Assembly (NCBI GenBank): GCA_013399115.1
Contig: VXAA01003830.1
Span: 1,027,227-1,091,226, forward strand
DNA length: 64,000 nucleotides
Direction of reading: 5' to 3'
Source of the DNA: Anseranas semipalmata
Taxonomy: Eukaryota > Chordata > Aves > Anseriformes > Anseranatidae
Shown here: positions 23,030 through 34,514 of the stretch, one piece after another
How the letters are laid out: each line of letters starts with the position of its first letter
Numbering within the stretch: position 1 is the stretch's first letter
Made by a program: the position numbers and the translations under genes
Notes under the pieces: model-generated
Databases searched by the model: none
What the model was told of the DNA's origin: nothing
What the model saw: the letters and a program-made list of their open reading frames with translations, nothing else

Positions 23030-24720
23030 CTCTGCATATATTTAAAGACTTTATGTGATGGAGAACGTGCCAGGTAACTAAGTAAGTTGTCTCTATAGGT
23101 AATTATCCTCCCTGTTGAGCATTTGCACTTAATTTCTAGCCTGAAATCTGTTTCCAACCAGTAGAGCACATCATTCCCTTTTCCTCCAAATAAAAGAGCT
23201 ACCTGCCCTCAGACAGCACTTGCCCACACAGGTAGAAGATTGTGATTGCAGACAGATCAAGTCACCTCTTCAAATTGTCTCTGATAAATTAATAGCTTGA
23301 GCTTCATTAGTCTGGCACTATAATAAGACCTGTTTTCCTGCCCTTGAGTGACACTGGGAGCTTTAGAAAATAATCTTTCCAAGTTGTCAATATCCTTTTT
23401 GAAAGATGGGCACAAACTGGCTCCGTAACAGTCTCACTGTTGCCAGATCCTAAATCTCCTCCAAGTCCTCCTGACTGTCCTCCTTAGAGATTACGTTTTC
23501 CCAGCTGGCAAGAGCATCTGTGGGGCTGATGTTGAATGGATCATTTATCAGGCCTTCATGGCTGCCCAGTTCCAGACACACTCCCCAGGCCTCTCAGTGT
23601 GGCTTGCCTTCTCTCCTGGATTTCTGCATTTGCAGTACTCCAGGTTCATCATCATTTCTTACCACGCACCTTTTTTTTTTTGTCATCTGTTGATGTTGCC
23701 AACAGTAACCTTGTATTTCCCTGGGAGGAATATTGAAAATAGAACATACCTTAGGAGGAGCTCATTAGAAATAGTCTCGCTGATGATAATTTCATATTTA
23801 CAGCCATTTTTTGTGATCTAGCATGTAATCGGTTTTAATCCACTTAATATGGGCTATACTGATTTTGCATAGTGCTATTTTGTTCTTTATCAGAATCAAA
23901 TGATCTTTAGGAGGCTAAGCATATAGTATGTCAGCAGAGTTTCTTTTATCAACAAGCCTTTGATATCACTGAAAATGATAGCAATTTTATTTGACACAAT
24001 ACATTTCTATAGAAAATCATTTGGAGGGGTTTATCAATTTTTAATTGCTTCAATGACTGCGTCATATCAACCTTTCCATGATTTTGCCCAAGACTGATAG
24101 GAAGCTAATGAGCCTATAGTTTTCTGGGTCAGGTCACTTGTTCTTTTCAATTATTGTTTGTGTGTGTGTGTGTGTGTGCATGTGTGCTTTAAAGCTTCTT
24201 TTATGCTTTTGAGTTCTGAGAAATCCTAGGCAAGTTTTCCTACACTTTTGGATTCACTTATCTGGTTCTGCAAATTTAAGAATATGTTTAGATAGTTGCT
24301 GCTTAATATTACCCATAATTACTGATGGAGTAGGAGGAATTACATTTTAATGTGCAATCTGACTCCCTCATTCTACTGCTTTCAAATACAAAGCAAGAAT
24401 ACTTACTGTTTTTGCATGTTCTGTGAGTAATCACCATGCTGTATCTAACGTCAGACTCCGCTTTGCTACCCCTGTATTTATTAGGATGCATGTAAAACGT
24501 TTGGTCTTACTAGCCCTAACCTCCTGGCCACTGACTTCCCATACATTTTTTGGCTGCCCTCATCAAACAGCTACTTTGCTTACTTGCTGATTTATACTCA
24601 CGAGCCTGACTAATCACCCATACGTTATGTTGGTGACTTTTTTTGCACTCCAGATTGCTTTCCTGAATTTTACTATAAGAGATTGCAGGTAATGCTGGTA
24701 ATACTTCCCCCACCCCCACC
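23030..24720 (-). mobile_element. Ancient CR1 LINE, about 1.7 kb of 3' half
   Basis: Read on the minus strand, the interval is collinear with the older amniote CR1 over some 1.7 kb. The clearest coding evidence is 24071-24127, which translates without a stop to PENYRLISFLSVLGKIMER, the conserved opening block of LINE reverse transcriptases (NYRPxSLxSxxGKIMER). Further right, the minus frame near 24370-24430 reads NSKYSCFVF where CR1 has NKYFCSVF just upstream of the RT domain. Left of 24070 follow the antisense of the early RT (23840-24060), weak traces of the middle RT (23500-23830) and the 3' region (23030-23480; 'caagttgtcaatatcctttt', then 'tgaaagatgggcacaaactg'). Stops and indels are frequent, so it is long dead. 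A (TG)10 lies inside at 24159. Confidence 0.8.
24159..24178. repeat. (TG)10 microsatellite
   Basis: Ten TG units followed by 'catgtgtgc'. It lies inside the ancient CR1. Confidence 0.9.
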
Positions 24721-27002
24721 CATCAATTTTAATTATAACAGAGGACCTTTTCTTTTTAAATTAAAATCTTATTGACCAGTCTATTTATACCAGGGTCAAT
24801 CACACCACAGTCTTGTAGCAGGGCCTTTCAAGGAGATTCAGATTGCAGAGATGTTACTTGTTAAAAGGGGACTGGGGTGAAAAATGCAGGTTTTTACTTT
24901 GCTTGCCTGAAACAATTTTGAATAATTGAGATCTTGTGGCTTTGTGGAGGGTGGAGGGAGGTTAGTTTTAGTTATAGCAAAAAATCACCCCAGGACTGGC
25001 TCCACAGCTGGCATTAATCAACAAATCTCCGGAGACTGGGATGGAGCGGTGCCAGTGTGGGTCTGCTGGGGGCCTGGCCTGAGGTCTTCCGAAAATTTGG
25101 AACAAAACAAAAAAAAAGAATTTTGTCATTTTTAATGGCTCGATTTCCTTAATGACACTGCAGCTGCTTTCAGTCTGGCTGTCGAGCAACAGACGCAGAC
25201 AGCCGGGAACGAACCCACCGCCAGGGCACGGCGATGCGGATGGATTGGCAAAACCGAAGAGGTCGCAGAGCTCTTGCAGACTTCCCTCCTGGAAGGCTGT
25301 GTTCTCCTTAATGGAATAAATGATGGGGGGCTTCAGGCAGAGAAAGCCATGCAGATGAAAAACCAAACAAACAAGGCATGAAGCAGTGCAAAGGATGTTT
25401 TCGGCTGCAGCGCATTTTTTTCGGGTGAGCAATTCCTTCGGTTTCCTGGTGTCGGACTTGACATAATTTGAAGCACTGAGGATGGGCGACTCTGTGCCGG
25501 GGTCCCTTGGCGGGCCTGGCACCGCAGCCTTCCCCGAGGCCAGCGGGGCTGGGACAGCGCTGGGAGCAGCGTCCTTACCGTGGCACTGCCTGGGGCCACC
25601 TGGGTTTCGGAGCTAATAGCCAGCCATCGGTGTAACGGTAGCACTGGCCTTCGCGAGTGTATCTATCTCCACAGGGCTGATAATTGCTGTTTTATTAAAA
25701 TAGCATTAGTCTCCTACTCTTTTGCACAGAACTAATGGCTCTGAGCATATTTAAATTCACTTCCTTTGCCGGAATAACTTATTCGCTCCCTTTCATGTGG
25801 ACTTGGTCTTTGGCACTCTCGACATAAATGATTTATTGACTAGAGATAAAGCATTCTTTCCACAGAACTGTTCTTGCAATCCAGGCAAAAGCGGATGTGT
25901 CTGCTATTAATAAGGTGTTCAGCATAAAAAATGCAATAGACTTGATTGTCTGCACTCAATAGCCTTTCCGAGAACACAGTACCTGCCCCCATTCATAATA
26001 ACAAAAAATCTCTCCCACATGTTTATTTATATTAAAAACTTTTCAGAAGAATACGCTGGGATCCAGATAGTTGTTCAGTAGATGCAGAACAATTTCATAA
26101 ATATCCCTGAGGAAGCATGGCCTACTTTGGGAGAATAACAGTGATTTAAAAAAAAAAATAAATCCAAACACGATGAATAGTTAAATACAAGCCAAAAAGT
26201 ACAATTATTTCCTTATGGCTCCTTCAGACAGTTGCACACGTGAGGAGTGGTCGCGGGGCTTGGGGGAACTATTCTCACTCACGCTTGGAGTTATCTGCAT
26301 GCACAGGCTGTCTGCAGGACAGAGACCTACACCACTTTCTGTCTGATGGGCACCTACAGCAGAGTTCTCACTGAGCTTGGCTACACGAGGGTCTGGACTT
26401 TATTTTCACATTTCTCAGGGCCTATAACACTGCTTTTCTAGATCATCATAGCTAAAATCCTGGGAAGCTTTTAAAACAAACTGTTTTAACAGGGGAAGTG
26501 CACACATCTAAATTCATGCCCATATACTGGAAGATGTTCAAAACTAACATTGATACAAAAAATGCTTCTAGTGGCTCTTTGCCTAACTCCACTTTTTCTC
26601 ATACACCCTTTTAAGATAACACTCTCTGATAAATTCTTCTTTTATCATTCAAGTTATTCCAGAATTTTTCATTGGATACTAAAATAAGAGAATCCCTACT
26701 GCAGAAGTATAGCAGTCTCCTTTTTAAAATAATTTATATCCGAGTTGCTTTTTTTATAATTGCTGTACCAACACGAACTTGATGTCAATTGCCAGAGTGC
26801 ATTTTTAAAATCTGTAGCAGAAAGAGCTGTAAAATTTACTGAAGCTTACAATGGAATTCTGCAAGGCGCACGGCCACTTCTCTCAATAAGGATCAGATTC
26901 CAACCTGCAATGCTATGAAAAGCTCTAAAAAGTGCAAATGCTGCTGTTGGCAAAGATTCTTATGTCTTAAGGAGAACTTGTACACCAATTAATTTAAAAT
27001 TA
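24721..27002. other. Unique sequence, candidate conserved non-coding DNA
   Basis: 25.17-25.6 kb is GC-rich with several CpGs. 25.65-26.2 kb turns AT-rich, with no repeats and many homeobox-type TAAT words, the texture of a conserved non-coding element. No exon or repeat is supported. Confidence 0.35.
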
Positions 27003-27128
27003 GGCGCCAGGATTTTCAGAAAGAAAATATAAAGCTTACTGCTTTATAATTTTGGGAGCTCCATTGAAAACCCACGGAAAGACCCAAACCGATAGAAATC
27101 ACTAGCAACTTCTGAAAATCTTGGCCAT
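27003..27128. mobile_element. Short inverted-repeat (MITE-like) relic
   Basis: The left arm GCCAGGATTTTCAGAA (27006-27021) and the complement of the right arm (27110-27125) agree at 15 of 16 bases and frame a 126-bp unit. The inner words 'gggagctccattgaaaaccc' and the AGATTTTCA-type ends recall a repeat I know from turtle and bird DNA ('ccagattttcaaag...cccattgaaatcaatggg'). It was probably a non-autonomous DNA element; the family is not certain. Confidence 0.45.
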
Positions 27129-29654
27129 CAATAAAAATATTTTCCTTCTGGACTGAATAGTAAAGAAGCATTCAACAGGCTGAATCTGAGATGGGTGGAG
27201 AGCCATAACCAAAGCCCGCACCCATCTGAAAAAAATTACACCCTAAATGTATTTTTCTGTTGGTTGTACAGGCACCCTCAGTGGTTGACCTCACATTCTC
27301 TAGCAATGAACTGTACAATAGTTTTTAAGTATTATAACACAGGAACCTACTCTAAAAATGTCCCTTTGCCTTGATATAGTTGCACCTTCTCTAGATCACC
27401 GCATCTTCACACCAGTATGGCATCTCACCCACAGTCTGGCATATAACTAATGGCAGCTCTACAGTACCTGTCTACCAGGCTGGAGAGAATGACAGTCTTT
27501 AAATACACAAAAAGCTACCTTTGATTTTAAAGAAAGAAGGAACAAATAGGTAAGTCCCCTCAGTATGTCGATGACATCAGTTCATTATAAAGAGTATGTC
27601 AAGAAGGTCCTGATGTTAGGGACAGACATTAATTCTACTAAGTCCCTGTGGAAAAAACAGTATCACAGCCCGCTGTGATACAGCCAGTGATGAGGCCAGC
27701 CATTCAGAGACTGAACAAAAAACAACGCTCAGATTGAATGCAACAGTCTTGAGCCTGCTACAGTATATTGAAAGGCTTATTAGAACCATTTGCTTATTCC
27801 TATTTCCTACCAAAATACTGTTTTGGATAGAAAGTGGAAAAAGTTAACAAAGAAGTCTGCCCTCTCCACAGGGAGTGTCTTGCTCCTTAGAAGTATAGTC
27901 TTACACTTTACCTTTTTCAGAGAGTTTGGTTTGGACTGTGATTCCCCAGTCCCGCCCAAAATGTAAATGGTGGCCAGCATAAAGAACCTGAATTCTTCCA
28001 GTTTGTTCTGTTTTTACTGTAGACCAAACCCAGGGTCAAACACATCTCTGAGAAAGGCGCTCTCCCTTTCCTCTCCCTCACTGAGTAAGAAAACACATTG
28101 GCACACCAGAAATGAGAACCTTTGCTAGATACCTGGCGGATGGGAGGGAGAGCAGACACAGTGTCCTACAGCTCCTTCAGCCTACCCTGTTCTTGGCTAC
28201 CTCTGTGACAGCTGTTCTGTAAGTCTCAATACAACGTCACACCTCTGCCACGTGCAAATCTATCTACACAATCTACTGTGAATCGGTGAAGGTATGCTAG
28301 TAGTGGACTTCAGTTTGGATGCAGTCTCAGCACAAATACTGAAACATCCTCAGTATTTTAAAAAGACCATTACATATATATGGGCTGTGCTAGTTCTGTG
28401 TGGAAAGCACATATGAAGTGCTGATATTGTTTAACAGAATACCATTAGACTGCAAAACTAACATATACAAGACATTTACATTCCTATCAGGGGTGTAATA
28501 TTGTGAACATATCCACTGAGATTGGAGAATTGCTGTAAGTTTTACCTAAAACATCATGCCATCTGCATACATAATAAAAGAATCCAGTAGTTGCCATGCT
28601 AAAACAGGACTTCTAGTGAAGGGCATAGACAGTCCCCTAAAGGGAACTCAAAGTTATGCACAGTGATGAAAACTGGAAGAAATTTTCCAGCTATAGGTCT
28701 GTCAATGACCATTTTGAACAAATTAGCACTAGATATTATGCACCACATTTTTACTCCGCAGCAAACCAGGTCTTCCCAGAATCATCATCTTAAGTGGGCT
28801 GATTTTACTTCAAGTTTGTCTTCAGTCCTCCATGGTCACCTTTTGGCAGTGCCATTTATTATGTTTTTTCATGAAGGAAAGTTCCCTTTCATATCAAGTG
28901 GCAGGACAGCAGCTTTAGAGGCTGGAAATGTTTATGGAGAGCTCTCTGCTGGGGCTGTAAGAAACAAAACAAAACCAAAACCAGACAGTGAGTACAGAAC
29001 AGAGCAAAGGAATTACCATGTATTTCAACTAAAATAAAAAGTCAGGCTTGTGCTGAGAAAATGCATTTATAATGTAAAGACAAACTGCTCCTAGAACATA
29101 TATTGTGACCCTGGCACTTTCTTTAATCAGCTTTACTCATCAACCAAAAACCTCAGTGCTTAATCAATTCCTTAGATAAATATAAAGCACAGACCAGCAA
29201 TCATTTGTCCGATTTAACAAATGCTACTTGAATTTTATTGCCTCATCTTAAAACACTGCTCAGTCTTCCTCTAGTCAGAGTCCCAGAGAGCTTGGGACTT
29301 GGCTGGGCTTGCATTAACTACTGAGGGCATGATAGCCAAATCCTGGAAAGGCTCCTCCAAATGCCAAGGCAGGGGCTGATGTTCCCTCACCATTTCTGCT
29401 GGCCAAGACAGTAAGAATTGGCCATTGTTGCACAGATGTGAAAACAGGTCACACGCTTCCTCTTCTGCTTCAGACTCCTTAAGATAATTAGGGAGTTGCA
29501 GGAGGTTTCTCTTTCCCTGCTAAAAGCAGTAAAGCACCCTCAGTTTTTGTGGCACCAAAGCTGTTATTCCTTGCCTGAAAGTCCTCACAAAGCTGTAAGG
29601 CGATCACATCATAAAGGACTATGTGGAGGTTTCTTGTAATTTCTTCTCTCCTCC
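27129..29654. other. AT-rich unique sequence, no gene seen
   Basis: No recognisable gene, repeat or CpG patch. Open frames are short, and the longest (124 codons at 28663-29037) is unrecognised. Confidence 0.4.
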
Positions 29655-29937
29655 GCCCAAACTCTTCTTTGGGATGCACAGCAAAAGGACAAGAAGTAAT
29701 GGACACAAGATGCAACAAGAGATATTCCACGTAGAAACAAGGAAAAATTCTGTCCAGTGAGGGTGGTCAAATTTTGGAACAAGTTACCCAACGAGGCTGT
29801 GCGATCACTGCCTACAGAGATATTCACCACTCAGTCCTGAGAAACCTACCTTGGCTCCATTTTAAGCAGGGTTGAATTGAAGGACTCGATGATCCTTACG
29901 GGTCCCTTCCAACTCGGGATATTCTATGATTCTATGA
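29655..29937 (+). mobile_element. CR1 3' fragment, moderately old
   Basis: It starts within the RT C-terminus ('gggatgcacagcaaaaggac', then 'aagaagtaatggacacaag') and continues through 'ggtggtcaaattttggaac', which encodes the VVKFWN-type HWN motif. It ends with 'ggtcccttccaactcgggat', then 'attctatgattctatga', two perfect CR1 tail units. 5'-truncated and frameshifted. Confidence 0.85.
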
Positions 29938-29980
29938 AGGATCTCCAGAGGTCCCTCCCAACCTAAGTTATTGTATGATC
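29938..29980 (+). mobile_element. Second CR1 3' tail, directly adjoining
   Basis: Immediately after the tail of the previous CR1 comes another CR1 end: 'ggatctccagaggtccctcc', then 'caacctaagttattgtatga'. It carries only the last 40 bases of an element. Two 3' ends in tandem suggest one CR1 inserted at the tail of another, or a partial duplication. Confidence 0.8.
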
Positions 29981-31928
29981 ATAACATTTCTGATGGGGAT
30001 TTGTGCTCCCTGTTGTGCCTTTGTAAACAGGAAACGAGTGCCTCTGCAGGACAGCTCACACTGAAACGCATTCATTTATTTGGTATTTAGCCACGAAAAC
30101 GCGCGCAAATTGCTCACAGGCTTACACTGCTCTATGGAGCCAGGGAGCCATGCAGAGGCAAGCTCCTGGGTTATTTCAACAGGCCTGGTCTGGACACAGC
30201 TTTGTGGTACCAAGCCCTCAGCACCCCCAGTTTTACAGACCAGATCTTGTTTAATACATACTGTATATCGCTATTGCTATACGAGTGCAGTTTGGTAACC
30301 CCATGTCTGACGAGGGCAGTGCTGGGACAGGACTCACCGGGATGTGTTTGGCATTCCAGATGATGTCCTTCCCCTTGCATGACCATACATGTCTGCATGT
30401 GTGGAAAGAGATGGATCTTTGGTTTTTTGGGGCCAGATTCCAATTTGTGAAGCTAATGGGATGCTGATGCTGCCAAGGCAGCATTCATGTCAACTGAAAC
30501 TCAGGCTGGCAGTGGCCTTCTACTTTTCACCCCTTTAAAATCACGCCCGGTGGGCTCTTCTCTATGGGCTGGGAACTCACAGGCTCTGCCAGCCTGCCAA
30601 GTTTGCCCACATTTGCCTTTCCCAACCCTGAATGCTTGCAGCTATGGAAATGAAGGTCCAATCGAGTGGGGAAAGGGTGGGATGCTAAACCAGCAGGTTC
30701 TGGAAGAGTACTGAATGAGATAAAACAAACAAAAAAAACCCAGACCCTGCCATAAGCACTTTATTCCTCAGTTTAAATATGGCCTATTAAATAAAAAGCA
30801 GTCTCCTTAGCTATTTCCTTCCTTATGTGGGCACATTCACACGATTATGGTGCTAGTTTTCATTTTTGTTTTCACAGCTGCGCTGCTTTTATTGTCAAGG
30901 TTCTCTAGGGCGATGATCCCACTAGTATCTACTGTCATCTACCCCATGATACACCCATGTCAAAAGTGGCCTGAGAAGGATGCACATTCGGGACCCAGCG
31001 ACTGTTTTATTCCATGGAAGAACTGTCAGGGAGGTTTTGATCCAGGGACTTTTGTCTGGTCTAGACAGATAACTGACTGCATCCCCCAGGACAGAAAAGG
31101 AAGCAATGGTGATATTAAGCAGGTGTGAAGATAAAGGAGAAATCTGGGGGGAGGTTTTAAAAGTGAAGAGAGGCAAATTGGTACCTAACCTCAAAAATGT
31201 TGGATTCCAGGTGAACTGGAGGCTATCTCACATCTGTGTAGGATTGGCAGAGATGTGCTTGTATCACAAAGGAGAAATAAGACTTTTTTTTGAGGTTAAA
31301 TAGCTCATCTGCTGCAAGAAAGGGGAAATTTGAAAAGCTCTCCCAAGCAATGGAAAATCCCTTGCCTATCCACAGAGTTACGGGACTAAAATTAAATGGG
31401 TAAACTGGCTAATTGTATCAGGTCGGGCCTCAAGATTACACTCGTACTGGCATTCCCATCATCCACTTTATCTAAACCATTGGCCTGTACTGGTGCCTAG
31501 GTTTGAAATGAGCCAGATGGCCTGAGAAACCCAGAACAAGGAGAATCGGGGACCGATCTGAACCTGAGCTCTGTCCACACCGCAGTGTGAGCGCAACCAT
31601 CCCAAGCCACGTGGGACACCAAACAGAGCCAGTCTGGATACAAACAGAGACACCGACCAAGGGAAAAGTGGCAATTCTGTTAAGCTCTGAACTTAGAACA
31701 AACAAAGCAAGGACTTAGTGATTTAGCACATCTCTTCTCTTCTCGCTTTGTCTTTTGAGGCCAGGATTTTAGAAGCACTTATTCCCCCTTGTAACCTATA
31801 ATTTTTGGTGCCCAGATGGAGACTCCTCTAAGGATCCTGGTTTTCTAACAGCATGCACCCAGCGCTTTTGGAAAGTAAGATCTTTCAAAAAGGTATCACA
31901 AATGAGCAGTTGTCTTTGAAAACATTGC
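29981..31928. other. Unique sequence, no gene seen
   Basis: Mixed to AT-rich. The plus open frame 30847-31128 begins with a hydrophobic stretch (MVLVFIFVFTAALLLL), but the run is T-rich and the rest is unrecognised, so it is not called as a gene. Confidence 0.4.
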
Positions 31929-31982
31929 CTTAGACTGTAAGCTCTTGGAATGACGACTGCCTTTTGCATGGGGTTTGTATGC
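31929..31982 (+). mobile_element. L2/MIR-type 3' tail relic
   Basis: 'ttagactgtaagctcttgga', 'atgacgactgccttttgcat', then 'ggggtttgtatg' follows the common end phrase of L2-tailed elements in amniotes ('ttagactgtaagctctttggggcagggactgtctttt...tgtttgtac'). A second copy lies inverted at 42.5 kb. The family label is from memory. Confidence 0.6.
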
Positions 31983-32611
31983 TTACCAACTCAGCTGCAT
32001 ACAGACCTAATCTCACATTACACTTTCGAGAAGCTGCTGTAGAAGGACACCAATCATTTCAAAACCAGAGGTGTATTTCATTTTTCAGTACCTGTAGTGT
32101 GTGATTTCTTTCTAACTGGGAAAGGGACATCTTTTTCACTCATTTTAAATGCATGTTAATTCAGCTCAACCTAGCAGTATTATCTATTTGTCATATTTTC
32201 ATAATTGAGGGATCCTGATAAAGAAAACAAGTATCTGTTTCCTTTGCTACGTTTCTTCTCCATTGGAACTAATTTTATACTACACTTCTAAGGTCAACAT
32301 GGGATTATTATGAAAAATGCCCATTACCAACATGCACATACTGACTATTCCTTTCAGTTTAGCGAAAAACTGCATTCAGCTACATTGGCTAGTATTTTTC
32401 CTGTGTCAGAAAGGCCGCAGGTATCTCACTTCATGTTTCTGATGTCACTTGAGACATTCCAATATTCTGCAGATTATTGCAGACTTGTTGCACCTTGCTA
32501 CATAATAATTAGAGATACTGCTAGCTTTCAAGAATCTCGTGCAATTACAAAAGGAAACGGTTGCCAGCCCATTCACAGATTTACCCTTTTCTTTCTTGTG
32601 CACTGAAATTT
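31983..32611. other. AT-rich unique sequence, no gene seen
   Basis: No repeat or exon recognised between the L2-type tail and the next CR1. Confidence 0.4.
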
Positions 32612-32793
32612 AGGCATTAGAACAGGCTGCCCAGGGAAGCGGTTGAGTCACCATCCCTGGAGGTATTCAAAAGACGTGTAGATGTAGAGCTTAGTGACAT
32701 GGTTTAGTGGTGGACTTGGTAGTGTTAGGTCACAGGTTGGACTAGGTGATCATGGAGGTCTTTTCCAACCTAAACAGTTCTGTGATTCTGTGA
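32612..32793 (+). mobile_element. Young CR1 3' end with intact stop codon
   Basis: It begins inside the RT C-terminus and reads [20 protein letters not shown], then DVELSDMV and a TAG stop, in one open frame. It then runs through the 3' untranslated part ('ggtggacttggtagtgttag', 'tcttttccaacctaaacag') to 'ttctgtgattctgtga'. It is the same subfamily as the copies at 6.66 and 48.3 kb and the least damaged at the C-terminus. Strongly 5'-truncated. Confidence 0.95.
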
Positions 32794-32948
32794 ATTATAA
32801 CCACTGAGGTGTGAGAGCATGAGGCGTCTCTGTGAGGCTAATGGAACTTAATGTAAAAACAAAACGCCTATCTGGGGAGCTGCTGGTCCCGGTCAGCCAC
32901 CATGACAGAAGGAGGAACGGGGATCACCGAGGGCTGGGAAATGCAGCC

Positions 32949-32957
32949 GGGGGGGGG
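32949..32957. repeat. Poly-G run, 9 bases
   Basis: G9 within 'cagcc...agctg'. It is the only G run of this length noticed. Confidence 0.8.
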
Positions 32958-33189
32958 AGCTGTGGCAAGAACAGGACGGTTCCTCACTGCAATCACTTGC
33001 CCCAGGCCAGATGACACCGAGTTTGGTTTCATTTCATGCTGAAATCATCCCCTTGCTGTTCCGGGCTGAGTGGGAGGAATCTCTGCATCTTTTATTCTCT
33101 AGGTAAACGCAGCTATTGCCGCACATCCTTATTACCTAACCGGTCCCTGATAAGCAGAGTCAACAGTGCCAGAGATGAAAGGTTACCTC

Positions 33190-33415
33190 AGGGGTTGCAC
33201 GGTTGTCCCAGCTGGAACCGGCGCGCAGGAGGTGGCAAGGCAGAGCCCTCCAGCCTGCCGCGTCCCCTCCCAGCCCTCCCGCTCCCGGCGGAGCAGCCCT
33301 GCCTCGTACGGACAGCACGACAAGCCTCAGGCTGCGAGAAGACAGCGAGCTGCCCGGGCACCCGTGCCACAGCCTCGCAGCCTGTATTAACACGGTGCTG
33401 AGCAGGGACGCGTTA
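33190..33415. promoter_or_regulatory. CpG-island-like patch
   Basis: About 19 CpGs in 220 bases of roughly two-thirds GC by hand count, which would pass the usual observed/expected criterion. It contains GCAGGAGGTGGCAAG (33225-33239), near the CTCF core consensus but with two mismatches. It stands alone in AT-rich surroundings. It could be a promoter of an unannotated transcript, an enhancer or an insulator. No gene start is visible. Confidence 0.4.
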
Positions 33416-34405
33416 ATCAAAGGACTGAACGCAGCACCCAGCAGCCAAAAGAGAAAACAGGGACGTGGATGAGTTTTGATCAGACTGACAATTTTGTTTT
33501 TATTCCCAACCAGTCATGTGTCAGTCTGGCTTGCCTGATTTTCCCCTCATTACTAAGACCTGGTAGCTGACACGGTCTTGAAGGTTATTTAATGTTGTTT
33601 GTCAAATGCAGTGTCAATATGGTAGAAAAACACAGTGAGGGAAAAGGAAGGAAGTCTCTTCTTGCTTTTGATTTTTGAATTTGCTTGCCAAGCAGGAAAC
33701 CAACATTTTAGTTTTGGAACAGACAACAAAGGTGGATCTGTGAGCCTAATGGAAGCATCTAGACCTTCAAACACAGTAATTCTAATCCCAAGCATTCAAT
33801 ATTCATTAATAAGACCATGCTACATAATTATAATGCCTGCAAAAACATGGAATTAAAAATGCATGTTGCTTTCCCTTCAGTTCCACTTTTTTTAGGATAC
33901 CATTATGGCATATTTTTCATTTTCACCCCCAACCATGAAACAAGATGTTTTTGTTCAAATGATCAGGGACATAGATGTATCATCACAAGAGTCCACGAGC
34001 AGAGCCTTTAAAACAAACAGCAGCTGACATGAGAATTGCTATTTCTGCAAATGTGAACACAGGGTCTCTTTTTTTGAAAACAGTGCTTTTTCTGGACAAC
34101 ATGCTCCCATAACCAGGTGCTACCTGGATATAGTTTTAATATGAGTCCGTAAGTATTCCACTGAATAAATATTCCCGTATGAGATATATGGAGGAGAATG
34201 ACTTTACATGCAATAAACTCCTTGGCGTTATTTCTCCACTGCTCACTCCGAGCGGTCCCAGGTCCAGAGAAGGGCTTTAAGGAGGCAGCTGGCATGCAGC
34301 TTGCACGCAGCCTGCTCCGGCACGGCACAGCGTGCGACGCTGCCTAGCGTCGTGTGAAAGCTGCAGTAAGCCACTGCGAGGACGTGGGTACGTGGGATCC
34401 TGGCG

Positions 34406-34514
34406 CTGGGCAGCCTGCTCTAGTAGTTGGCAACCCTGCCCAGAGCAGGGGGGTTGAAACTAGATGATCTTTAAGGTCCTTTTCAACCCAGGCCATTCTA
34501 TGATTCTATGATTC
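34406..34514 (+). mobile_element. CR1 3' fragment
   Basis: 'ctgggcagcctgctctagta', 'ccctgcccagagcagggggg', 'ttgaaactagatgatcttta', 'aggtccttttcaaccc' and two ATTCTATG units. It is a different subfamily from the copy at 32.6 kb (the 'gcagcctgctctag' type). Confidence 0.9.

Larger units (their letters stand above)
32794..34405. other. Unique sequence with a CpG-dense patch
   Basis: Contains the GC-rich patch at 33190-33415 and, to its right (33.48-34.2 kb), an AT-rich non-repetitive block. No exon is supported. Confidence 0.4.
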
